Shown here piece by piece: positions 42,608 through 52,619 of a stretch of DNA of 64,000 nt. Source of the stretch: Oceanospirillum sp048265165 (GTDB lineage Bacteria; Pseudomonadota; Gammaproteobacteria; Pseudomonadales; Halomonadaceae); the NCBI RefSeq assembly GCF_048265165.1, contig NZ_JBLXCD010000001.1, forward strand, positions 248,001 to 312,000. The letters are read 5' to 3'. The notes beneath the pieces were generated by a model. That model did not search any database. It had not been told where the DNA came from and saw only the letters and a list, made by a program, of their open reading frames with translations. Positions within the stretch are counted from its first letter, which is position 1. The number at the start of each line of letters is the position of its first letter. A program made the translations under genes and the position numbers.

Positions 42608-44857
42608 TTACTGGCTTGTTGGTTCACTCAGCAGGCCGCTGAGTCGGCTGATCTTCTGCTGCAGGGCGGTTTCCAGTACTTTATGTTCCGGTGCAATCAG
42701 GGTAAAGCGTGTTTTAGAACGGGTAATGCCCGTATAAAGTAGCTCTTTGGTTAGCACCGCGTTCACCTTATCGGGCAGAATCAGTGCCGTGTGATCAAAC
42801 TCAGAGCCTTGGGATTTGTGAACGGTCATGGCGAAAACCGTTTCAACCCCCTGCAGACGGCTGGGCAACACCCAGCGGATGCCTCCCTTGCCGTCCGGAA
42901 AAGCGACGCGGAAAGGACGAATACCTGTCTGGGCCTGATTATCTTCAGGCAGCTGCATACAGATGCCTATATCGCCGTTCATCAGTTTCAGGCTGTAATC
43001 GTTTTGGGTAATCAGCACCGGACGTCCCGGATACCACTGCTGTTCGCCGCTTGGGATAAGTCGGCGGTTGGCCAGAAGTTGTCGAATTCGCAGATTCAGT
43101 CCTTCAACACCAAAATCACCCTGTCGTACGGCACAGAGCAATTGGAATTGTTTATGTAAACCGAAGATCTCGAAAACCCGCTGTTCCAGTATTTCTGCGG
43201 CTCCGTTTTCCAGCGTCTCCAGTTCAGCCAGCTTTTTCAGATATGGCTGATAGCCTGCTACTATCAGCTGATTAAAATCACTCCAGTCCCTTTGTCCCTC
43301 AGAGCGCACCGGCAGATCCAGGTAACTTAACTCCTTTGAAGCGGGCTCAAAATAGCGCTGTAAACCGGCCATACCAAAATCGAGAACCCCCTGCTGGTTA
43401 ACCCAGGCGGCAAAATCCAGAAGGTTCTGTCCTTCTGAGCGATAACAGTGACGTAACATAGTTGTCGTCTGGCTAATCATACGGGCAAGTTTAGGTAGCT
43501 TGAGCGTGGATGGTGAAGCCTGGTAGTCATGACTGATAAGTTGCCCGGTGGTATCTCGGACATAAGAGCAGCTCTTCTGGCTGTAATGCCCCCTCTCCGC
43601 CTGCTGACAGAGATCACCCAGTACAGAACCAGCCTCAACCGAGGCCAGCTGATCCTTGTCTCCCAGTAATATCAGGCGTGCATCGGGCCTGAGGGCATCC
43701 ATCAGCTTTGCCATCATCTCAATATCAACCATAGATGCTTCATCAACAACAACGATATCAGCCGGTAATGGGTTCGCCTGATTGTGTCTGAAATGCCGGG
43801 TGTTGGGTTGACTGCCTAACAGGCGGTGCAGTGTACTGACCTCAGTGGGTATAGAGTCCTGCCACTGATCCAGCGCATCCCGTCCCGGAAAGAGGGATTT
43901 TTGCTCCAGTGATAGCTGGTCAGCCGTTATATTCAGGCGATGTACACTGCCTGCAATTGATTCATTCAGTCTGGCGGCAGCTTTACCTGTTGGTGCCGCA
44001 AGCCGAATGACCTTGGCTGAATTTCCTTCCGCCAGTTCAAGCCCCTGAAGCAAGGCCAGCAGACGCACGACAGTGGTGGTTTTACCTGTCCCCGGCCCCC
44101 CTGTGATAATGCTGAATCCACTGCGAGCTGATAAGCCGCAGGCAACCTTCTGCCAGTTTGGTTGGATCGGATCGCTTTCAGGGCCAAATACGATTTCCAG
44201 AATAGCGCGAAGCTTGTCAGAAACCGGTAAAGGTCTCAGGCGCTGCTCTATACCCTGTCGAACCTCCTGTTCGTACTGCCAGTAACGTCGCAGGTATAAA
44301 AGCGGTTTCTCTGGGGTGCCTGTAAGGACAAGTGGCCGCTGATGGCGGTCTATATCATGCAGCTGAGGGCTCTTAATATCCTGTAGCTGAGGGCTCTCGA
44401 TGTCATGCAGCTGAGGGCTCTCGATGTCATGCAGCTGAGGGCTCTCGATGTCATGCAGCTGAGGGCTCTTAACACTTTGCTGACTGAGGTCGTCAACCGC
44501 AGAGCATTGACTCAGTTCAGCCTGCCACTGGGCAACAGAGTATGCACTCAATTGTGAGCGCAGCTGTTGGCCCACAAGATCACGCAGGCGCTCATCCCCT
44601 ATGGGAGATAACAACCCGGAAGGGTCTTTTTGTGCCTGGGCAAGATCAAGACAGACATTACCATGGGCGGTGCGTTCGCTGACCAGGGTTATTGCCAGCA
44701 GCACGGCATCAGTACACTCAGTCTTCGGGATCTGCTGGGCAATAAAGCGGGTAAGGGCCAGATCCAGAGCCCGGATCGCACCGGATTCCTGCCAAAGCTC
44801 CAGTTGTTGTAAGAAGGATGTGTCAATAGGCTGCTCTGTCGCTGACTGGCTTTTCAT
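42608..44857 (-). CDS. recD: Exodeoxyribonuclease V alpha subunit RecD
   Basis: 749-residue 5'-3' helicase of RecBCD. SF1B motifs: P-loop IITGGPGTGKTTTVVRLL, VVDEASMVDIEMM, ILLGDKDQLASVEAG, and the C-terminal TVHKSQGSEFDHT. E. coli RecD is about 608 residues. Part of the excess is an insertion at about residues 125-168 made of five 8-residue repeats of the form SPQLHDIE, encoded by a 24-bp minisatellite. Another insertion lies at about 435-465. ATGA overlap with recB upstream. Confidence 0.94.
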   Translation of the reverse strand: MKSQSATEQPIDTSFLQQLELWQESGAIRALDLALTRFIAQQIPKTECTDAVLLAITLVSERTAHGNVCLDLAQAQKDPSGLLSPIGDERLRDLVGQQLRSQLSAYSVAQWQAELSQCSAVDDLSQQSVKSPQLHDIESPQLHDIESPQLHDIESPQLQDIKSPQLHDIDRHQRPLVLTGTPEKPLLYLRRYWQYEQEVRQGIEQRLRPLPVSDKLRAILEIVFGPESDPIQPNWQKVACGLSARSGFSIITGGPGTGKTTTVVRLLALLQGLELAEGNSAKVIRLAAPTGKAAARLNESIAGSVHRLNITADQLSLEQKSLFPGRDALDQWQDSIPTEVSTLHRLLGSQPNTRHFRHNQANPLPADIVVVDEASMVDIEMMAKLMDALRPDARLILLGDKDQLASVEAGSVLGDLCQQAERGHYSQKSCSYVRDTTGQLISHDYQASPSTLKLPKLARMISQTTTMLRHCYRSEGQNLLDFAAWVNQQGVLDFGMAGLQRYFEPASKELSYLDLPVRSEGQRDWSDFNQLIVAGYQPYLKKLAELETLENGAAEILEQRVFEIFGLHKQFQLLCAVRQGDFGVEGLNLRIRQLLANRRLIPSGEQQWYPGRPVLITQNDYSLKLMNGDIGICMQLPEDNQAQTGIRPFRVAFPDGKGGIRWVLPSRLQGVETVFAMTVHKSQGSEFDHTALILPDKVNAVLTKELLYTGITRSKTRFTLIAPEHKVLETALQQKISRLSGLLSEPTSQ
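44363..44482. repeat. 24-bp tandem repeat within recD (five units)
   Basis: Units begin with CTGAGGGCTC at 44363, 44387, 44411, 44435 and 44459. The middle three are identical over most of their length. It encodes SPQL(H/Q)DI(E/K/D) on the minus strand. The length is a multiple of three, so copy-number change would preserve the frame. Confidence 0.95.
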
Positions 44858-47800
44858 AGCAATACCCCTTGTTCCCCGGATTCGTGACTGTTAAAACCTA
44901 TGGCGATGGCCTCTCCCCGGAATAGCTGATCCAGTGACTCAATCAGTGCTTTGGGTGGCCGCTCAAAAAACAGGCCGGATGACTCCGATTGCCAGCCCCT
45001 AAGGAATACATAGATGGCACCTCCGATATGGCGGTCATAGTCATAATCCGGGAGCCTGACTTTCAGTTGCCGGTGCAATGCCAGCAGGTATAAGCTGTAC
45101 TGCAGGTCATAACGCTTTTTAAGAATCGCTTCAGCCATCGCTTTTTGTGTATAGGCGCTATCATCATCCCCGAGCTTATTGGACTTCCAGTCCACAACGA
45201 AATACCGGCCATTATGCTCCACAACAAGGTCGATAAACCCTTTCAGCATACCGTTTAACTGGTTCGGTAAGGCGGCAGGTCTGGGTTGCTGATTTAAGGT
45301 ATAGCCACTGACCAGCTGATCCAGTTGCAACGTACTGACAGAATCACTTGCCAGCATAAATTCAAGCTCCGTCGAGCAGCTTTTAGGGGCCAGGCTTGCC
45401 AGTGAAAAGTCTTTCGATATGCCCGCGCTCTGAAGTACAGACCAGGGAGCCTCTAAAAAAGCTTTCAGCCATTGACTAAGGGGTTCCGCCAGGTGTGCGA
45501 TATCCCGGAATTCACATTGACGACGGATATACTCAAGGCGGGCTTCATCGTCAGATGCTGCGGCCTGAAAGCCTTTGACAAAGATGTTGTTCTCACTGCG
45601 CTGCCGGTGTTCTGCTGCCCATTCAAACAGACTATGCAAAAAAGTACCCCAGCTGGCACCGGCCGGAAACTGATGCATACTAAGCTCTGCTTCCAGCTCA
45701 TCGGGAAGTGGTGCCCGTTGATAGGGCTCGTCGCGGGTTTCCGAGGCGGTGGCTTCAATGGCAAGTTCCGGGTCGACAACAGCACTGTTATCCGTATGCT
45801 CGGGAGTGCTGCCATAGCCTATGGCCGAATAGCTGGCAATCCACCAACTTTTCAGCGCCTTAAGCTTTGATGCTTGCCGGGCTGGGTTTAGGCAGACCGA
45901 TTCAGATGGTTTGAGAGCATTCTGCAGAATATCCGGTGCCTGAGGTAGCAAGCGAATACTGTCACAGCCGGATACCAGATTCTGATAAGCCTCCATCACC
46001 GCTTCAGGTGTTTTTAGCTGTGTCGGATCATCGCCAGCCAGCAGATATCCCATGGCTGAACGTTCTGTCTGAGGTTTTTTTGCATTACCGGATTTCAGCG
46101 GGCCGATACCGAGCCAAAGCGCGTGACTGGCCCGTGTCAGTGCAACATAAAGTAAGCGCATATCTTCACTGATACGATCATCATTGGCACGCTCCCAGGC
46201 TTCTCCAAAACGTGATTTTCCAGCGATTTCAGCATAGGTTCGCTGGCTTTCACCTAGGCCGGTACGCCAGTTAACCTGGGGCACTTTGCCATCAATCTCT
46301 TTCCAGCTCCCAATAAAAGGCAGCAGTACTAAAGGATACTCAAGGCCTTTGGATTTATGAATCGTAATCACCTGTACCAGGTCGGCATCACTTTCCAGGC
46401 GAAGAATGTTTTGTTCATCACCGGACTCAATCTGCTCTGACAGATGCCGAATCAACGCCTGTTCACCCTTTATCTCTACTGCAGCCTGTTGAAGCCATTC
46501 CGCAAGATGCAGCAGATTTGTCAGACAGCGCTCCCCTTCTGTCTGATTCAGCAGCCGGGCAGGTAAACGGTACTGCTCCATAAGTTGCCGTACCATGGCC
46601 AGAACACCTTGCTGCTGCCAGATACGATGCAAACGGGTAAAGAAAAGCATCTGATTCTCCAAGGCCAGCTCATCTTCACGCCAGGCCGCCAGCTGCTCCA
46701 GAGGCAACTCAAGTGTGTTACTGCCAAGAGCCGCCCGTATCAGGCTTTCATTTGTGGGTTCAGCAACGGCTCTTAACCAGTGCAGAAGATCCTGCGCTTC
46801 ATTGCTGGCAAAGACAGATTCACGATCAGAAAGATAAACACTGGCAACATTGCGCTTGGCCAGTTGTTCCCGGACTAATCGGGCTTCACTTCCTGTACGT
46901 ACCAGAATAGCGATATCTTTGGGTTTAAGGCGTGCTCGAACCCTGTTATCACCAGCAGGTATAAAACCGGCCTGTTGCTCCTGTGCCATATTAAGCCAGA
47001 GTGTGATCTGGCTGGCGGCTACCTCGGCTGCCTGTTGGCGGTATGCACCCATTCCCAGCGCTTCCCCCTCGGCATGCTCAAATGGCCAAAGGGTCATAGC
47101 CGGAACAGGCTGCCCGGCAAAACAGAGTTGCTCACTACGCCCGTTCGCTTCAACCGTGACATAAGGCACCTGGTTTTTGCCTTCGTTGGCAAAGCGGAAC
47201 GCTCCACGAGCGTGCTGCTCCGCATGGTTGAACAGATGATTACAGGCGGCAACAACGCCTTTACTGGAACGAAAGTTTCGTTTTAGTGTGTAGTGCCGCC
47301 CCTCTGTCGCCTGCCGCGCCTGCAGGTATGTATAGATATCCGCTCCCCGGAAGCTATAGATCGCCTGTTTGGGGTCTCCGATCATCACTAACAACTGGCC
47401 AGGATGATTACTTTCCAGCTGATAAATACGATTAAAAATCTGGTACTGGACGGGATCTGTATCCTGAAACTCATCAATCATGGCTGCAGGAAATGCTTTG
47501 GCTAATGCTCCGGCCAGGTGCGGGCCATGGCTGGGGTCTTCCAGAGCCTCTGCTAACTGCGTTAAAAGGTCATCAAATCCCATTTCGGCCCGTTGCTGCA
47601 TACGACTGTTAAATGTCTTTGCGACCCAGTCCAGCGCATGGGCAGTAAGAGCTGAAGACAGGTCTATCTCAGGCTCGTCACCCTGAGAACCGATAGCAGC
47701 CAATGTTTCTGGAGGGGTAAAAAAGGACTTCAGTGCTGTAAATGCAGGGAAATTCTGTACAGGCTGTTCTTTGCCTTTCTTAAAACTGAACGCGCCTTCG

Positions 47801-48735
47801 GCGAAATATTTCAGCTTGGTTGGTGCTTTTGCACCCTCATGGGCCCAGCGGGCGATACCCTCCAGCAATGAGGTAAATTTTTCCGGTTTTGTGCTGTCAT
47901 GCTGGGTGCCGGATAATGCAGGTTGTAGCTGCCAAAGATGAGCCTCAATAGCCTCCTGCTGCTCAGCCCATTGCTGACGGGCTGCCAGTTCCAGTTCTGC
48001 TTTTCTGGCCTGCTCCGCCTCCTCTGCCTGCTGGTAAGCGATATGGGCCTTAAGTGATGCCTGTAAATCAGGCACAGCCAGAGGATTCCCCTGATAGCTA
48101 AGCCCTTCCTGATGTTGGTTCAGCAAATTTCTGAGGCGCTGTTGCAGTGCCTCCGGTGAGGAGAAACAATCCAGTACCAGTGAAACCTGCCCGGCTGGTA
48201 ATGGATAAAAGTGTTTTCGCCAGTAATCCCGCACAACTTCGGCCAACAGGTCACTGTGGTCTGTCACTAACTCCCGGCTAAACAGGCCCCGTGTATCAAA
48301 GGCATGTTCAACCAGTACCCGGTTACACCAGCTGTGGATCGTGGAAATACTGGCTTCATCCATCGACTCTGCCGCCAGTTTCAGGCGCCAGGCACAGCCC
48401 GGCCATTGCGCTTCCGGCAGGCTATTACGAAGCCGGTAAAGTGGATTATCGATATCATCCTCTTCGCTGTTGCCCCCCTGAAAAAAAGCAGCGGCTTCGA
48501 CCAGTCGGGCTCTGATACGGTCTTTTAGTTCTTCAGCGGCAGCATCGGTAAAGGTCACCACCAGGATCTCCCGGGGGGTTAACGGACGAGAGAAACCTTG
48601 CTCTTCAGCACCATGTCCCAATACAAGTCGGGTGTAGAGTAGTGCCAGACTGAATGTTTTCCCGGTACCGGCACTGGCTTCAATCAGCTGGCTGCCTCTG
48701 AGTGGAAAACTCAGAAAATCAAAATCCTGACTCAT
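44854..48735 (-). CDS. recB: Exodeoxyribonuclease V beta subunit RecB
   Basis: 1293 residues. UvrD-type helicase motifs: IEASAGTGKTFSLALLYTR (partial), VTFTDAAAEELKDRIR, MIDEFQDTDPVQYQIF, VMIGDPKQAIYSFRGAD, TIHKSKGLEYPLVLLP and LYVALTRA. The C-terminal nuclease domain has the catalytic VDWKSNKLG. This subunit provides the 3'-5' helicase, nuclease and RecA-loading functions. ATGA overlaps with recC upstream and recD downstream. Confidence 0.96.
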   Translation of the reverse strand: MSQDFDFLSFPLRGSQLIEASAGTGKTFSLALLYTRLVLGHGAEEQGFSRPLTPREILVVTFTDAAAEELKDRIRARLVEAAAFFQGGNSEEDDIDNPLYRLRNSLPEAQWPGCAWRLKLAAESMDEASISTIHSWCNRVLVEHAFDTRGLFSRELVTDHSDLLAEVVRDYWRKHFYPLPAGQVSLVLDCFSSPEALQQRLRNLLNQHQEGLSYQGNPLAVPDLQASLKAHIAYQQAEEAEQARKAELELAARQQWAEQQEAIEAHLWQLQPALSGTQHDSTKPEKFTSLLEGIARWAHEGAKAPTKLKYFAEGAFSFKKGKEQPVQNFPAFTALKSFFTPPETLAAIGSQGDEPEIDLSSALTAHALDWVAKTFNSRMQQRAEMGFDDLLTQLAEALEDPSHGPHLAGALAKAFPAAMIDEFQDTDPVQYQIFNRIYQLESNHPGQLLVMIGDPKQAIYSFRGADIYTYLQARQATEGRHYTLKRNFRSSKGVVAACNHLFNHAEQHARGAFRFANEGKNQVPYVTVEANGRSEQLCFAGQPVPAMTLWPFEHAEGEALGMGAYRQQAAEVAASQITLWLNMAQEQQAGFIPAGDNRVRARLKPKDIAILVRTGSEARLVREQLAKRNVASVYLSDRESVFASNEAQDLLHWLRAVAEPTNESLIRAALGSNTLELPLEQLAAWREDELALENQMLFFTRLHRIWQQQGVLAMVRQLMEQYRLPARLLNQTEGERCLTNLLHLAEWLQQAAVEIKGEQALIRHLSEQIESGDEQNILRLESDADLVQVITIHKSKGLEYPLVLLPFIGSWKEIDGKVPQVNWRTGLGESQRTYAEIAGKSRFGEAWERANDDRISEDMRLLYVALTRASHALWLGIGPLKSGNAKKPQTERSAMGYLLAGDDPTQLKTPEAVMEAYQNLVSGCDSIRLLPQAPDILQNALKPSESVCLNPARQASKLKALKSWWIASYSAIGYGSTPEHTDNSAVVDPELAIEATASETRDEPYQRAPLPDELEAELSMHQFPAGASWGTFLHSLFEWAAEHRQRSENNIFVKGFQAAASDDEARLEYIRRQCEFRDIAHLAEPLSQWLKAFLEAPWSVLQSAGISKDFSLASLAPKSCSTELEFMLASDSVSTLQLDQLVSGYTLNQQPRPAALPNQLNGMLKGFIDLVVEHNGRYFVVDWKSNKLGDDDSAYTQKAMAEAILKKRYDLQYSLYLLALHRQLKVRLPDYDYDRHIGGAIYVFLRGWQSESSGLFFERPPKALIESLDQLFRGEAIAIGFNSHESGEQGVLL

Positions 48736-51700
48736 ACCTGATCTCCTGCAATCGGTTTAAGGCTGGCAAGCATGGGGGCGTAGAGGCGTTCTGCCAGATT
48801 CTCAAAACGACCATCCGCCATCAGAGACTGAAAATCAGGCCAAAAACGGGAATAGGCGGGATGCTCTCCACACTCCCCGGTATGCCTGAAGCCTCCCATG
48901 TACTGCCCTTCCGGGTCACTATCCGTAAGATGACTGAAACCTGTTTTACAGGCTAAGGGCCAGAGCTGATTGATATTTTCCAGCCAGGCTTGTGCCAGAT
49001 CCAGCAACATAGCCTCAGCCTGCTCTGGAGGTATGGGCTGCATCTGGATTGTTTTCTCGCTATCGGCACCCAGCAGATGGGTTACAACCGGCTGCTCCAG
49101 TTGAGCAAATAAATGATAGGGCCAGTGCCGGATGAGATGTTCGTATTTAAGGTCATCTCCACGGAACAAACGGCTTGGCTGCAGAACCAGCCGTATTGTT
49201 TCGCCGTTAGCGTTACGCCTCAGGTCACTGAGCTGAGCTTCCAACCGATCTCCTGTTGTTAGTTCAAAGACCCTGACCGCGCTGCTGTAAGAATCCTGAT
49301 ATTGCTGTTGCAGTGTCTGGTAGAGACTCAGGGGTTCATACAGTGCCTCTTGTAAGCGGATCTGTTCAGCATCGGCAAAGGCGGCCATTGGCAGTTCACC
49401 GGCAGCCCGTAAGCTGCTAAGGGACTGCTCCAGTAACTCGTCTGCGGGGCTGTCCGGAAACTTAGCCTGCTGCTGCACAACACGGTCGATCAGTATTTTT
49501 TGCAGTGTCCAGCGCTCCAGGCCATCAAGGGCAAAGCGCTCTTCATCTTCGGCGACTTCTCCCCCATCAAACCAGCTGACTCCAAGTCGTCGGCTGAAAA
49601 ACGTTTTTACCGGATGCCGCAAGAAACCGGCCAGGTCTGCCAGTGTTAAGGGGGCATCCAGTTTCAGCGGTGGCAAGGTTTCTTCCCCGCGGATCAGCGC
49701 CTGATCAGAGTGTGAAGCCTGAGTGTCGCCCAGGGGTATCTGCTCGTGAACATCCCGCCACTCTTTCGCATAAGTAAACAGGCTGTTATCAGCAGCCGGA
49801 GAGTCTTCGGCTTTATCATCAGACATAAAGTACTGTTTACTGAAAGGTTGCAGGGGATGCTCTGTGGTTATGGCATTAAGCAATGACCCCATTTCTTTTC
49901 CATCAGGCTGCTCTGCCAGCGACCAGCCAGCGTCGAGATAATCTCTTAACTGACCAACAAGTACCGAAGGTGGTTTTTCGCTGTTGTCCCGGATATTCCG
50001 GCCCACCCAGGATATAACCAGTCGCTCCCGGGCCGATAGCAGGGCTTCAAGAAAGAGATAACGATCATCTTCACGGCGGGAACGGTCGCCGGGGCGGTAA
50101 TCATTTGCCATCAGGTCAAAGTCGGCAGCCTGTTGGCTTCTTGGGTAATCTGCATCGTTCATGCCCAACAGCCATACCTGTTTAAACGGAATCGCCCGCA
50201 TCGGCATCAGAGTTGCGAAATTCACAGACCCACCGAGAAATTTCTGAGTCAGTGTCGGCTGATCAATGCGGCTTAACAGCTCTTCCCGTACAACCTCCAG
50301 GGGCAGAGGTTCGTGCAGTAACTGGCCCAGCTCACACTCCTCGCACCAGCTTTCCATGCCCTTACTGATGGTGCTGATGGCCCGCTCATCAGATGGGGAG
50401 TCTGTAGTAAAGAAACGATGGCAGAGCCCGTTGATCATACGTTCCCATTCACGGGGTTCCCAGGGTGTCATCATCTCCCGGCGGGTAAGCTGGAGCGCAT
50501 CAATCAGGAGTACCAGAGGGCCGATCAGGGCTGCTTCAAGGCCAGCAATTTCATCATAGGGCTCAATCTCCTGCCAGCGCACTCCCTGACCTACGGCGTA
50601 ACCCAGAAGCATGCGCTTGAGGCCAAACAGCCAGCTGTTCTGCTCACCGGTTTCCGGCAAGTCGAGTTCAGATCGATGTTGCTGATCTAACCCCCAGCGA
50701 ATGTTGGCACCTTTGATCCACTGATGCAGTTTTGGCAAATGCTCCTCTGAGAAACCAAAACGGTTCTGTAACGCCGGGGTATCCAACAGATCCAGCAGTT
50801 CACTCACAGCAAAGCGGGCATCCCTGAGTTGCAGAAGACGTTCAAAAGCTGTGAGTAAGCTATTGACGCCCCTTTGTCCCTGATCAGAAATATAATAAGG
50901 GATAAAGCGACTATCACGGACAAGGTACTCACCGATGCCCCCGGCCTCTGCCGTTTGCTGGTAGCGCCCAAAAACAGCCTGAACATGGGGGGCATAAACT
51001 GAGACATCAGGCACCATGACCAGAATATCCCTCGGTTGCAGCAGCTCTCCCCGTTTCTGGGCCTGCTCAAAAGCATCTAAAAGCTGATCATGGAGAATTT
51101 CAACTTCACGCTGAGGACTGTGGCCCACGATAAACTGCAGACTATTATCATGGGAGGGGTCAATCTGATATTCCGCAGACCGACTCTGCGCCCTGCGCTC
51201 ATCCAGGCTGCGAAGCTGATAAATATCATCCTGAACCTGACGAAGCAGAGACATTTTGCCCTGGTCATCTGGATGAGGTGGCTCAAAAAGATCAATACGA
51301 TTGAAGTGCTCCCGGTAAGACTCGGGCTGATCGTTCTCATCCAGCAGATGAAGATAATCCCGCCCCTGTTTACCCCAGGATGCCAGCAGAGGATTGCCTT
51401 GCAGGTGCAGGTTCTCCAGAGGGATGCCCTCAGGGATTTTACGCTCCCTGGTGCGGGTATATTGCTTTAACAGGGCACGACCTTCGATCAGGTCTCCCCA
51501 GTAATGAGGGCTCGGATTATGAACGAAAAGTAGCACCTGACAGAAATGTGACAAACTTTGCAGCAGTTCAAGGTTCTGCTGAGGCAAGGCTGAGATGCCA
51601 AATACGATAACGCGTTTTGGCAGGTCGTCTGGTGCTGATCTCTGTTGCCGGGCCTGTTCGACGATAATACGATGAATCTCAGACCGGCTTTTCTTAGCCC

Positions 51701-52358
51701 AGAAGCCTTCCTGCTCACTCAGTGTTGTCTTCAGGGGCTGCTGGCGGATAGTCTCACAGATTAAACGCCATAAGGCTGGTTGCCAGAGCTGTTCTTCGGA
51801 AAGTGGTTCTTCAGATTCCTGCCCTGTCCGAATCAGGACATCACGGGATGCCTCCCAGGCTTCCAGCCAGTCGGCGCGATAGACCTGATACTGATCATAG
51901 ATATCTGACAATTTAGCTGCCAGTTGATAGACCCGCCTTGGGTCCGCATCTTTTTGCAGAAAGCCCAGTAAAGGGCTTAAACAATCCGGGTTGGGAATAC
52001 GGGCCTGCAGGGTCACCTGATCCGATAGCAGCTGATAAAGCGTCCAGGTCAGAGGGCCTTTATCAAAAGGAGATGCACTGGGAATATCAGGTTCAAAACA
52101 GCGATAAGCCTGCCAGATAAAGCGCCCAGGCAGCTGAACCTTCATGGCGGCAGCAATCCCGCAGCCCCCTTTATCTTCATTTTCTGCCAGTGCCATTTTT
52201 AGCCACTGGGCGATGCCGTTACTCTGAACAAGGATTTGCTCATCTGCTAAGGGAGGCAGTGGGTAGCGCTGAATCCAGCCGGTCATCACATCCCTGAGTT
52301 CTTCCAGATGGTTGCCCTGAATCACCATCATTCCAGTGGGCCAGTTAACGTCAGCCAT
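48732..52358 (-). CDS. recC: Exodeoxyribonuclease V gamma subunit RecC
   Basis: 1208 residues from ATG 52358, which is preceded by AAAAGGA (an upstream in-frame start at 52376 lacks a site). Family segments include FIWQAYRCFEP, IVFGISALPQQNLELLQSL-like text, DILVMVPDVSVYAPHVQAVF and VWLLGMNDADYPR. RecC splits the duplex and recognises Chi. The order recC-recB-recD, all overlapping by 4 bp, is a compact single operon; a ptrA homologue is absent. Confidence 0.95.
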   Translation of the reverse strand: MADVNWPTGMMVIQGNHLEELRDVMTGWIQRYPLPPLADEQILVQSNGIAQWLKMALAENEDKGGCGIAAAMKVQLPGRFIWQAYRCFEPDIPSASPFDKGPLTWTLYQLLSDQVTLQARIPNPDCLSPLLGFLQKDADPRRVYQLAAKLSDIYDQYQVYRADWLEAWEASRDVLIRTGQESEEPLSEEQLWQPALWRLICETIRQQPLKTTLSEQEGFWAKKSRSEIHRIIVEQARQQRSAPDDLPKRVIVFGISALPQQNLELLQSLSHFCQVLLFVHNPSPHYWGDLIEGRALLKQYTRTRERKIPEGIPLENLHLQGNPLLASWGKQGRDYLHLLDENDQPESYREHFNRIDLFEPPHPDDQGKMSLLRQVQDDIYQLRSLDERRAQSRSAEYQIDPSHDNSLQFIVGHSPQREVEILHDQLLDAFEQAQKRGELLQPRDILVMVPDVSVYAPHVQAVFGRYQQTAEAGGIGEYLVRDSRFIPYYISDQGQRGVNSLLTAFERLLQLRDARFAVSELLDLLDTPALQNRFGFSEEHLPKLHQWIKGANIRWGLDQQHRSELDLPETGEQNSWLFGLKRMLLGYAVGQGVRWQEIEPYDEIAGLEAALIGPLVLLIDALQLTRREMMTPWEPREWERMINGLCHRFFTTDSPSDERAISTISKGMESWCEECELGQLLHEPLPLEVVREELLSRIDQPTLTQKFLGGSVNFATLMPMRAIPFKQVWLLGMNDADYPRSQQAADFDLMANDYRPGDRSRREDDRYLFLEALLSARERLVISWVGRNIRDNSEKPPSVLVGQLRDYLDAGWSLAEQPDGKEMGSLLNAITTEHPLQPFSKQYFMSDDKAEDSPAADNSLFTYAKEWRDVHEQIPLGDTQASHSDQALIRGEETLPPLKLDAPLTLADLAGFLRHPVKTFFSRRLGVSWFDGGEVAEDEERFALDGLERWTLQKILIDRVVQQQAKFPDSPADELLEQSLSSLRAAGELPMAAFADAEQIRLQEALYEPLSLYQTLQQQYQDSYSSAVRVFELTTGDRLEAQLSDLRRNANGETIRLVLQPSRLFRGDDLKYEHLIRHWPYHLFAQLEQPVVTHLLGADSEKTIQMQPIPPEQAEAMLLDLAQAWLENINQLWPLACKTGFSHLTDSDPEGQYMGGFRHTGECGEHPAYSRFWPDFQSLMADGRFENLAERLYAPMLASLKPIAGDQV

Positions 52359-52515
52359 ATCGATCCTTTTAAGCATACTCAGCAGAAAGCAAACATCAGG
52401 TTGCTGGGAACCTGGGTCATCGCGCTATAAACATAGACTAAGTTTGCCGGAATGACGCTTTTGAGGCCACAGGAAGGTCATTGAAATATAATAAAAAAAT
52501 ACGATTAAGCCGGTT

Positions 52516-52596
52516 ACCCGCACCAGAAGAAGCATCCGGTTCGGCTGACATTAGCCGATGCGGGTTTGTAGGGCTGCCTGATGTTCAGAGAGCCCC
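52516..52596. repeat. Structured intergenic hairpins between recC and HAD gene
   Basis: TCGGCT (52541-52546) pairs with AGCCGA (52553-52558), and the outer ACCCGCA (52516-52522) pairs with TGCGGGT (52559-52565) across a bulge. Next is GTAG (52568-52571) with GGGCT...AGCCC (52571-52575 / 52591-52595) around a CTGA-TGT-TCAG hairpin. It resembles REP elements. It fills most of the 261-bp gap and no gene is seen. Confidence 0.45.
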
Positions 52597-52619
52597 ACTC
52601 CCCGGGGAACAGGACGCTT

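Noticed and set aside
44351..44482. Tandem 24-bp repeats considered as a CRISPR array
   Set aside because: Units are directly adjacent with no spacers and lie in frame inside recD, so this is a coding minisatellite.
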